Shown piece by piece: positions 54,474-64,000 of a stretch of 64,000 bases of DNA. Position 1 is the first letter of the stretch. Each line of letters starts with the position of its first letter. Source of the stretch: Vitis vinifera (lineage: Eukaryota; Streptophyta; Magnoliopsida; Vitales; Vitaceae); the NCBI RefSeq assembly GCF_030704535.1, contig NC_081823.1, positions 26,590,001 to 26,654,000 of the forward strand, written 5' to 3'. The notes beneath the pieces were generated by a model. The model saw only the letters and a list, made by a program, of their open reading frames with translations. It had not been told where the DNA came from and searched no databases. The position numbers and the translations under genes were made by a program.

Positions 54474-57400
54474 TTAGTCCTCTAAACTTGACATACCTGA
54501 GTCTTGAAATAATTGAGGATGTTTTTCTCTCATCTCTTCTTCTAACTCCCAAGTGGCCTCTCGGATACTATGATTGCTCCATTGGACCTTTACCAACTTG
54601 ACAACAGCATGTCGTAGTACCTTATCCATCACATCCACAATTTGAACGGGTACCTTTTCATAGGTCAAGTCCTCAGAAATTTGAATAGGCTCCAACTCCA
54701 CAACATGAGAGGGATCATAAATATATTTCCTCAAGGTCGAAACATTGAATACATTATGAATCTTAGATAGACTTGGGGGCAAGGCCACTTTATAAGCCAA
54801 AGTGCCTACTCTTTCTAATACCTCAAATGGTCCCATAAAACGAGGATTGAGTTTCCCTTTTCTTCCAAATCTCATTATAGACTTCATAGGTGAAACTTTC
54901 AAGAAAACATGATCACCCATCTCAAACTCCAAATCTCGTCTGCGATTATCAGCATAACTCTTCTGTCTACTTTGTGTTGCTTTCAATATTTCCTTAATTA
55001 AAGAGACCTTTTCAACAGTCAACTGCACAAGTTCAGGCCCCAAAAGTTTCTTCTCTCCAACATCATCCCAACAAACAGGAGATCGACATCTCCTACCATA
55101 CAACGCCTCAAAAGGTGTCATCCCAATGCTAGCTTGAAAGCTATTATTATAGGCAAACTCTGCTAGGGGCAAACAATCATCCCAATTACCTTTTAGGTCC
55201 AAAACACAATCTCTCAACAAATCTTCCAAGACCTGAATTACCCTCTTTGATTGACCATCAGTCTACGGATGAAAAGCAGTACTAAAACTCAACTTAGTAC
55301 CTAATGCTTTCTGTAAACTATGCCAAAATCTGGAAGTGAAATGAGGATCTTTGGCAGATACTATAGAAACAGGTACACCATGCATTCTCACAATCTCCTT
55401 AATATAAAGAGAAGCTAAACGATCCATAGAAAAATTAACTTTCATAGGTAGAAAATGAGCAGACTTTGTCAATCGATCAACAATCACCCAAATTGCATTA
55501 TTGCCCCCTAAGGTCCTTGGTAACCCAGTCACAAAATCCATAGTAATATGTTCCCATTTCCACTCGGGAATAGAAAGTGGTTGCAAAAACCCTGCTGGTC
55601 GTTGATGCTCAGCTTTCACTTGTTGACACACCAAACACTGAGCCACAAATTGCGCAATATCTCGCTTCATACCTTACCAAAATAATTATGTCTCAAATCC
55701 TTGTCCCTCTTGGGTGGATCGCAAGCCTAGAACAATGAGCTTCTTCCAAAAGCTCTCTCCTTAAGTCTCCATCATTTGGGACACAAAGTCTAGTCCTAAA
55801 CCTCAAAATCCCATCATCTGATAAAACAAAGTCAGGCTTACTGCCCTTTTTAACCTCTTCCATAAGTTGCACTAAATTCAAATCATTCTTTTGTAGGGCC
55901 TTAATTCTCCCAACTAAGTCTGGCTGCACTCTAAAGTTTGCCACAAGAGCTCTTGAGTCTAAAACTCTGATATGAACTTGTAAACTCCTCAAATCTCCCA
56001 ATAATAGCCTCTGACAACGTCTAATAGTTGCTAAGGAACCAACGGATTTCTTGTTTAAGGCGTCAGCCACAACATTCGCTTTCCCTAGGTGACATTGAAT
56101 AATGCAGTCATAGTCTTTAAGTAGTTCAATCCACCTCCTCTGTCTCATGTTCAACTCCTTTTGGGAAAATAAATACTTCAAGCTCTTATGATCTTTGAAT
56201 ATCTCATAAGTTTCACCAAAAAGAAAATGTCTCCAGATCTTAAATGCAAAAACCACTGCAACTAACTCCAAATCATGAGTAGGATAATTTCGTTCATAAG
56301 ACTTCAATTTCCTAGAAGCATAAGCTACAACTTTCCCATGTTGCAATAGAACACAACCCAAACCCTTATGAGAGGCATCACTATACACCACAAACCCTCC
56401 TGAACCTAAAGGGATAGTAAAAATAGGAGTTGTCACCAATCTATTCTTTAACTCTTGGAAACTACATTCACAATCATCAGACCACTCAAACTTAACCCCT
56501 TTCTGAGTCAAACTGGTTAGAGGTAGGGCAATCTTAGAGAACCCCTCAATAAACTGCCTATAATAACCAGTCAGTCCCAAAAAACTTCGAATCTCGGTCA
56601 CAGTAGTAGGTCTCCTCCAATTTGACACAGCATCTACCTTTCCAGGATCAACTGAGATGCCATCCTTGGTCACCACATGCCCAAGGAAAGAAACTCTATC
56701 TAACCAGAACTCACACTTCTTGAGTTTAGCATACAATTGCTTATCTCTGAGAGTCTGTAATACAATACTCAAATAACGTTCATGCTCCTCCTTACTCTTT
56801 GAGTACACCAAAATATCATTTATAAAAACTACCCCAAACTGATCTAGATAGGACTTGAATACCCTATTCATTAAGTCCATAAAAGCAACAGGTGCATTAG
56901 TCAAACCAAAAGGCATAACCAAAAACTCATAATGCCCATATCTAGTTCGAAAAGCAGTCTTAGGTACATCTTCACCTCTAATCCTTAACTAATGATAACC
57001 AGACCAAAGATCAATCTTAGAGAACACACAAGCACCCTGAAGCTGATCAAACAAACCATCAATCCGAGGAAGAGGATACCTGTTCCTCACCGTCACCTTA
57101 TTCAACTCTCTATAATCAATGCAGAGTCTCATAGATCCATCATTTTTCTTTACAAATAAAACAGGGGCTCCCCAAGGTGAAACACTAAGCTTAATGAAGC
57201 CCTTATCTAACAACTCTTGGAGTTGAATCTTCAACTCCTTAAGCTCCATAGGTGTCATCCTATAAGGGGCCTTAGATATAGGAGCTGTCTCTAGTGCCAA
57301 ATCAATGGTGAACTCCACCTCCTTCTCTGGTGGCAAGCTAGGTAGATCCTCTAGAAAGACATCAGGATAGTCCCTTACAATGGGTATGTCTTCCAACTTT

Positions 57401-58962
57401 AAATCATTTTCCTCATTCACAACATAAGCTAAAAAGCCTTGACAGCCTTTCCTGAGCAAAGAACTAGCTCGTAAGGCTGAGATCACACGCAATGGTTTGT
57501 CCACATGTTTCCCCTCAAAACTAAAATTAGGCTGATCAGGAATGCTAAAAGTCACTCTTTTCCCAAAACAATCAACAAAAGCATGATAAGAAGCTAACCA
57601 ATCCATCCCCAAAATCACATCAAAATCTTGAAAGTCCAAAAGTATTAAGTCAATTGTCATCTCTCTATACCCAATCATCACACAACAATCTCTAATTATT
57701 TTATTAAGCACAACAGAATCTCCCAAAGGAGTAGCAACAAATAAATCAAAGTCCATATTATCAATCGGTATACCCAACAAACCAGCAAAAGATACGGAAA
57801 CAAAAGAGTGTGTTGATCCATGATCAATTAAGGCTCTAGCAAATAAGGTGTGAATTCGAAGAGTACCTGTCACTACATCAAACGTAGCCTGAGCATCTCT
57901 ATGAGTCATAGCAAATACCCGCCCTTGAGCCTTGGGCTTCTGTCTATCATCTTTATTCTCCTCCTTAGGATTTCCAAATACAAACTTCCTACTCTCTGGA
58001 CAATCCCGAACCATATGTCCTTGTTTTCCACAACCAAAGCAAGCTCATGTCTCTCTATAGCATGGCCTACCCCCATGCTTCTTGCCACAAGTAGGGCAAA
58101 TCCCATCTAAATTTTGTGCTGCTTTTTCTTTATTCTGATTTCTACTTGGAGCAGACATTTTCTGTGCTTGGTTACCATGAGCACCATCACTTCTATTCCT
58201 CTTCCTTTGTTGTTCCCTATACTGGTGAAACTCTTCATTATCCTTCTCTGCAATAAGGGCTCTGTCTACCACCTCTGAATAAACACTAAGTTTCAGAATT
58301 GATATCTTATTCTTTAGATAAGGCTTCAGTCCATCCTGAAACTTTAATGTTTTTTCCTCCTCTGTAGCAATCAACTGTGGGGAAAAACGTGATAGTTCGG
58401 TAAACTTAGCCTCATATTGGGCCACGGTCAAATCCCCATGTTCCAAACGGACAAACTCTCCCACCTTTTGTCGTCGAACACTGTCAGGAAAGTACTTCTT
58501 ATAAAAAGCCTTCCTAAACTGACTCCAAACAATAGGCCCCTGATCCTCCAAAAGCCTCTTAGTCATGTGCCACCAATGGTCTGCCTCTTTGTCTAGCATA
58601 AATGCTGCATATGAGGCTTTTTGCTCCTCAGAACAATCAATGACATTAAAGAATTTCTCTATCTTCATAATCCAAGCCTCTGCCTCTACTGGATCTAAAG
58701 TACCAGAAAAGTAAGGGGGACCTAACTTCTTAAAGTCGTCAAAGGAGCTACCCCTAGTAGATGAGGATTGTCCTTGACCATTACTTCCAGTAGCTCTAGC
58801 CTGACGCTCAACCATGCCAGCCAAAGTCCCTAAATATCTATAAAGCGCTTCAGTACTCATAGGGGGCAAAGCCTCAGGTGGATCGAGGAGGTACATTCTC
58901 ATTAGCTTGACTGTTTTGGGAAGATGCATGTCTCCTTGGTGGCATGGTGTCCTATAAAGCAA
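54474..58962 (-). pseudogene. Gag-pol of the gypsy chromovirus, disrupted
   Basis: Gag (58962 to about 58000) contains the retrotransposon gag core (AEAWIMKIEKFF, FYKKYFPDSVRRQK) and a zinc knuckle, with an in-frame TGA at 58045 just upstream of [14 protein letters not shown]. Protease is near 57930-57550 ([19 protein letters not shown]). RT is near 57330-56560, with a TAG at 56989 and the catalytic box reading FINDILVY, where Asn replaces the first Asp (codon 56820-56818). RNase H is near 56480-56050. A stop and a frameshift lie at 55670-55700. Integrase is 55670-55000, with a TAG at 55263; the second acidic residue is Ala (codon 55355-55353) and the catalytic Glu is Lys (near 55246). A chromodomain-like tail (VKVQWSNHSIREATWELEEEM) ends at 54474. 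Several enzymes are therefore dead. Confidence 0.92.
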
Positions 58963-59122
58963 CAGGTATAACTAAATTAGTCACTAAGAAGTCAAATAAG
59001 CAAATCAGAATTGTAAGGAATAAAAGGAATCAGACTCGATGAAGTTGAAACTTAAACTAATGCGTCACTCATCTATTCCCAAAGGTAAACTAAACAAGTT
59101 CCCATCAAGATCACAACCTAAT

Positions 59123-59134
59123 GCTCTGATACCA
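59123..59134 (-). other. Primer-binding site, initiator tRNA-Met
   Basis: In sense reads TGGTATCAGAGC, three bases after the 5' LTR end, complementary to the 3' end of plant initiator tRNA-Met including CCA. Confidence 0.92.
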
Positions 59135-59137
59135 TTT

Positions 59138-61363
59138 TGTCACGCCCCAAGACCCACTCCAAGGGCGTGACGGTCATTTCACACTTCAAACTCGAAGGCT
59201 TACAGTGTAACCTGACCCAAACAATTATCTTCTAATCGGAAGTTACCAATTATCAAATACCTATTCAGAGTAGCAGAACAAAATCTAAAATCCTCAAAAT
59301 TCAATTTCAAAACTAAAACATCCACTATCCAAAATCCATTGTCCAAATATTTGCAAACTTAAACAATTCAAGTACTAGAACAAATTTCAAAATCTCCAAA
59401 ACTCAACTTTGATCTAACATAAAATTTGAAGGATCAATATTCAAATAACTTCCAAATACCAAAAGATCCAAATGACCACAACTAACAGTCAAACAAAATC
59501 CAACATAAAATCCTAAGTCAAATCCTAATGATGACCATTCCTCAGCCTAGCCATCACTCCTCACCCGAACTAAGGGTACCTGAAAAGTAGTCAACAAATG
59601 GGAATGAGCTCATAACCCAATAAGGAACATTAATGCAGTCCATGGATTAAACATTTCAAACTCACTTGCAAAATAGGAGATATTGTAATCAATCATTTTC
59701 ATAAAGCTGTGAGTAAACTTTTTTATTTTTTATTTTTGCCAATACATTCAAAATTTTTAACTATATGCATTTATTTCTAATTCAAACAATTTCATATCAA
59801 ATTCAGTCAAAACATTCCAATAATTTATTTACTCTGGTCATCAAACATCAAAGGGTGCCCAGTTAGGTGGGACTTTTCAAATGGGTGGCTAGCCTCAAAT
59901 TGTTCCTTTAAAGTGGACGGAATCAAACACTACTAGTACTAATAACCTTTAACCGAAACCCCTAGAGGTTGGGGTTCAAATCAATTACATTCCCCACCAA
60001 GAAATGTAAAGGTCAACTATTATATCTCATTGACAAGGGTCAAAAGTCAACTATTATATCCCATTAACAAGGACCAAACAAACCAGAGTCAAATATTTAT
60101 TTCATTTATTCAAATTTACAACATATAATATCTCCACATTTATTTGTCAAAAACATAATATAAAATTCTAACATACTTTTCATGCAAAATAGGTTTGATC
60201 CATGCATAAAACGGACTATAACTCAAACGTTTTCAAATAATGTATATATATATATATATAACAAATTGTTTCAAAAAAGAATTTAACAACTGCATTAATT
60301 TTCCTTACCTCAAAAGAAATCCTCAAAAACTTTGGAGAGAAAAATCTTGAAAATCTACTCTTCACCTAACAAAATATAAGAGGAATAATTATTACTATTT
60401 ATCTAAAATTATAGGTTTGACAATCCTAAAATTTTAGGTATTCAAATTATTATTATTTTTTTAATTTATGAAAGGTAATTTAATCTTTTCATATTTTAAA
60501 AATTAATAAATTTCTAATTCATATAAAACTGAATTTATTTATTTATTTTAAAATTTATTTCTTGGGACACAACTTAATTAAACTATAATTTATTTCAATA
60601 ATTAATTTCTATGTTATTTATTAATTTACGCTCATAATTATAATATCAAAAAAACTTTACTTCCTTTTTATTTAAAACTTCTATTCTTTTTTTCTTTTTT
60701 TTTTAAACATAAACTTTATTCCCAACAATACTCCATTATTGCCAACAAAATAATAGACATATATATTAACTAACAACACCCTCCATCCGTACACACACAC
60801 ACACACATCCACATATATATATATATACACACGTCCTCCATTTTTATTTTTATTTTTAATCCTTAAGCCATTCTCCAATTCCACAATGTGCACACGCGTC
60901 TTCCAAGTTTTTTTTTTCCTAAAAACTTAAGAATTTCCAATTTCCAACAATAAATCAAAATCTTAAATTTTCACTATTTTGATATTAAAACGAATTAAAA
61001 AAAATAAACTAACCCTAATCTAGATTTGGGGTTTTTCCAAAAAAAAAATATATCTAATGTGCTTGAAATTAACTAATGAATCTAAAAAAATAATCTAGGG
61101 GTTAGAATCTTACCTATAGAGGTTTGTTCTTCAAACCTTGAAATCTGACCTCAACTTCATGTTCTCTGGAAACTCTCTGCGAACAGGAATGCGATTCAGA
61201 AAAGAATAGGAAGAAGAGAATTTTCTATTTATACCTAGGGTATTATTCGTAAAATTACCTTTTCACCCCTCTTCTATTTTATTAAATTAATTAATTAATT
61301 AATTTAATATCATTATTATGAATTTCCTAAATTACCCTTTTAAAAAAAAACTTGGGCGTTACA
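59138..61363 (-). repeat. 5' LTR of the gypsy element, 2226 bp
   Basis: Uninterrupted LTR, TG...CA ends, followed on the plus strand by the ttcaa duplication at 61364-61368. Contains a (ta)n run at about 60242-60260 and an (aatt)n stretch near 61281-61300 shared with the other LTR. Confidence 0.92.
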
Positions 61364-62380
61364 TTCAAAAATAAAATATGATGAATGTTAATGTCAAACA
61401 TGTTTTTGGTCCTTCTGGTTTTTCACCCCATTGTTTATTGTTAGGGTTAAAAAAAATGTGATGATTTAAACTATAGATCACCTAACTTTTTATCAAAGAC
61501 TTGCTATAATATTGTTGGGCCCATTTTGGTTAGTTTCTAAATTTTGGTTTTTAAGGTTAATTAGAAGTAAAAGCATGAAAGAGATTATAATTGGGCTATT
61601 CCAGCCATGTTTTCCAAAATATTTCTCAAAAATCAGTTTTGATAATAATGTACTTAAAAGAAGAGTTTTGTATTGTTTTATAAAGAAAATTTTGTTTGAA
61701 AACTTAATTTTGAAGAATACTCATCTTCATTGATTATTTGTGAAGGCATTATGCAATTATATACCGTGCAATGCACTTGGGCTATTCTTTGTATTTTCAA
61801 TTGTTTTTAAATATATATAAACACTTTTAAAAACACCTCAAATTTGACCTGATTTGCAAATATATATATATATATATAAACACTTTTAAAAACACCTCAA
61901 GTTAATTGGTTAAAAGGGTCAAAATAACCATCATATTTGTAAATATAACCACCAATCAAAAAGCAAAAAAAAAATGACCCGATTGAGACAAAAATGTCCT
62001 TATTCTTTTTTCTCTCCAACACATACAACTTCTCATTTCCCTTTCCCCCTCATTTACAATTTCTCTTCTTCTGCTTCATTTACAAAACGACTCTTCATAT
62101 TTTCTCTTCTTCTACTTCATTATCTTCATTTGGTGCACAAAACGGAAAGGTCATCTACTCTTCCGGTTCATTTACAGAAGGAGTCTTCATCTTTCATCAT
62201 CTTCTTCTATTTCATTATCTTTCTTTGATGTACAAAATGAAAATCTCATATTTCCTTCAAAAACCTTAGAAAATTTCTCGTCTATCCTCTCATCCTCTGT
62301 TTCATTCCGAATCCTTGGAAAATTTGTTATTCTATTTTTTTCAAGTTATCTCATATTCTATCTTCAAGCACAAAGGAAAC
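61364..62380. other. Right flank of the gypsy element
   Basis: 61364-61393 completes segment B (ttcaaaaataaaatatgatga). Further on, a 28-bp phrase tatataaacacttttaaaaacacctcaa is repeated at about 61814 and 61873. 62000-62260 is pyrimidine-rich, with overlapping Phe/Ser-rich frames that I read as leader-like or low-complexity DNA rather than protein. Confidence 0.5.
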
Positions 62381-64000
62381 AATGAGTTCATTGAAGAGTG
62401 ATAAGAGAAAAAGATTTTAAAAAGTGGCGAAAAAGCAAAAATGGCAATTGCGAACAGAAGAAAAAAGTGAAGTACAAGAAAATGAAGCAAATGAATGTGA
62501 AGTTACTAAGTAAAAATCCCAATTACCAACAGAAGGGGCAAGTGATTCTGCTAAACCGGTGAGTGTAGCCTTCACATTTGATAAATTATTAAAATTTTTA
62601 GAGATGTTATACAATAATATTTGAGTATGGTTAAGTTTATTAGTTAAATGTTTTTAAAAATTTAGGATTTATTGAATTGTATTCAAAGTATAAAATTGTT
62701 ATATTTATAATATATTTTTTTTAGTTCTCCATTGTTATTAGTTATGTATTTTGATTGAATAAATTTAGGTTTTTTAGTTGATGTTTGAAAATATTTGGGA
62801 ACTATTATAGTGTGTTGAAAAATAATAAATTCCATATTAATATTGTTTTAGTTTTCTGTATTATTATCAATTATGTGTTTAGAGTGAATTAGATATATTC
62901 AATGTAATAGCATCTAATTAGGGATAAGTTTGTAGAGAATTTATTAAATTTTAGGGATTTTTGGAAATTTTAGGGGTATTATACAATGGTGTTTGAGTAG
63001 GTCTATGTTCTTTACTTGATACTTTTAAAATTTTGGGAACTATTGAATTGATTTCAAAATAACATATGGTATATTTGTCATTTTTGTAGTTATATATTAT
63101 TGTCAATTATGTATATAGAGTGAATAAAATATATATAATGATTTCATGCAATGACATGTGATTAAGGATAAGTTTTTAAAGAATTTATGAAATTTTTGGA
63201 TTTTTGAACTTTTTAGGGATGTTATGTAATGACATTTGAGTAGTGTTAAATTTGTTAGTTAATAATGTTTTTAAAATTTTGGGAACTACTGAAGTGTGTT
63301 AATCAGTTATTATTTAATATTTGTAATTTTTTATTAAATCTTTACTAACTTAATTTTATTTAATTTATAGACTACTACTCTCTCGACATGTTTTAAAGTT
63401 AAAATACCTATAGAAGAGCACTTCCCATCAAAGGTTGCATGTCTATCACACCTGAGTGTAATAGAAAATATTAAAAAGAAGCTCAATAAGGAACAGTTGG
63501 AGAGGTTCAAGGATTCTTGCTTTGGACATTTTTTGCTTATGCCAGAACTTAAATTTTTAGCTCAAATTGTGCACCACATGTTATTACATCAATGTCTTAT
63601 AAAGAAGGATGATGAAATGTGGTTTTTAGTAAATTCAAAGGGATTAAGATTTGGTGAAGATGAGTTTGGATTAATCATTGGTTTAAGTTTTGGTCCCATT
63701 CCTCAGCATAATGAAACATCAATGAGAATAAGGGATGTTTACTATAATAGTGAAAACAAAGTGCGTAATGATCATTTGGAGAAAGTTTTTCTTTCTTTTG
63801 GTGAAGTGAAAAAAAAAAAAAAAAAAAGCAAAAGAAAAATGTTGATAATCTTAAAGATGAAGACATGGTGAAATTAGTCTTATCGTACTTTCTTGAGCAT
63901 GTTCTACTTGGGAAAGAAGGGAAAAATTTAATAGACATGCAATGGGTTGGTCTTGTTGATTGTTTGGAAGTTTTTAATAAGTATCCATAGGGTAGGATTT
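62381..64000 (+). pseudogene. DUF1985-domain gene fragment of Mutator-associated type
   Basis: Exon at 63370-64000 and beyond encodes a DUF1985 domain (ERFKDSCFGHFLLMPELKF, QIVHHMLLHQC, DEMWFLVNSKGLRFGEDEFGLIIGL, then in another frame YFLEHVLLGKEGKNLID, LVDCLEVFNKYP). DUF1985 is typical of plant proteins that also carry a C-terminal Ulp1-like protease and are often carried by Mutator-like elements; any protease part would lie beyond the window. An A-run at about 63809-63828 shifts the frame, and a TAG replaces the expected Trp after NKYP (63988). A likely first exon near 62381-62561 ends at a gtgagt donor but its ATG frame stops after 12 codons. Intron about 62562-63369. Decayed and probably not functional; it is cut by the window end. 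Confidence 0.75.
62580..63310. repeat. About 240-bp degenerate tandem repeat within the DUF1985 intron
   Basis: Anchors gggaacta at 62797, 63035 and 63281 (238 and 246 bp apart) each follow a ttttaaaa- or ttgaaaat-like phrase; anchors (g/a)atgtta-acaat-(a/g)tttgagta and caattatgt-t-agagtgaat recur with them. Three copies plus a partial. Confidence 0.7.

Larger units (their letters stand above)
48588..61363 (-). mobile_element. Ty3/gypsy chromovirus retrotransposon, 12.8 kb including a nested LTR
   Basis: LTR retrotransposon in minus orientation, flanked by 5-bp target duplications ttcaa (48583-48587 and 61364-61368). Sense order: 5' LTR 61363-59138, PBS 59134-59123, gag-pol 58962-54474, polypurine tract 54464-54452, 3' LTR 54451-48588. 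Without the nested element and its duplicated ctaat the length is about 9.1 kb. LTRs of about 2.2 kb begin TGTAACGCCC and end GGGCGTGACA in sense. The C-terminal chromodomain-like segment and domain order PR-RT-RH-INT point to a chromovirus, most like Del/Tekay (inferred). Coding is disrupted, so it cannot move by itself. The paralogous segment A shows the empty target site. Confidence 0.92.

Noticed and set aside
61974-62269. Phe/Ser-rich frames of 84-91 codons
   Set aside because: Pyrimidine-rich low-complexity DNA; two overlapping frames are equally open, which argues against coding.
1-64000. tRNA, rRNA, known miRNA precursors, CRISPR arrays
   Set aside because: None recognised on either strand; the only tRNA-related text is the primer-binding site of the gypsy element and a weak look-alike near 11366.

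Overview
The window is nuclear DNA from a flowering plant. Evidence is the spliced genes with GT-AG introns, plant-only protein families (MYB-CC, PLS-type PPR, DUF620, plant SLC22-like OCT carriers) and dense plant transposons (Ty3/gypsy chromovirus, Ogre/Tat-type LTR, Ty1/copia, MULE, Tourist/Harbinger). The AT-rich intergenic DNA and transposon mix fit a woody eudicot, and grapevine (Vitis) is my guess, but nothing here proves the species.

Layout. 1-2880 is intergenic. APL, a MYB-CC regulator of phloem identity, lies at 3218-4953 (+, six exons, 356 aa) behind a GA-rich tract. 4954-11693 is non-coding, with minisatellites, a decayed LTR (9402-10820) and a small TRIM-like repeat. A PLS/E-class PPR gene (11694-13694, -) and a three-exon DUF620 gene (14213-16331, -) follow. 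16332-27424 is a transposon graveyard: a 267-bp Tourist MITE, a 1.1-kb non-autonomous Harbinger element and a copia remnant. OCT-a, an intronless organic cation/carnitine carrier, is at 27425-29005 (+). 32341-36413 holds a broken MULE transposase whose 3' part carries a plant mobile domain, followed by an array of hairpin-forming repeats. OCT-b (39811-41373, +) and OCT-c (45923-47506, +) are about 98% identical within the coding region although their flanks have diverged. 48588-61363 is a 12.8-kb Ty3/gypsy chromovirus on the minus strand; its left LTR is split by a 3.65-kb Ogre/Tat-like solo LTR. The window ends in a DUF1985 pseudogene of the kind carried by Mutator-like elements.

Working together: the intact genes do not form an operon or a visible pathway. 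From memory, APL, a DUF620 gene and OCT genes also sit close together on Arabidopsis chromosome 1 (around At1g79360-At1g79430), so the gene order may be an old conserved block expanded by transposon insertion and OCT tandem duplication. I found no tRNA, rRNA or CRISPR, and no clearly new molecular system. The strongest observations are the OCT-b/OCT-c conversion-like pattern, the nested LTRs with intact target-site duplications and a paralogous empty site, the MULE-PMD arrangement and the hairpin-repeat array.
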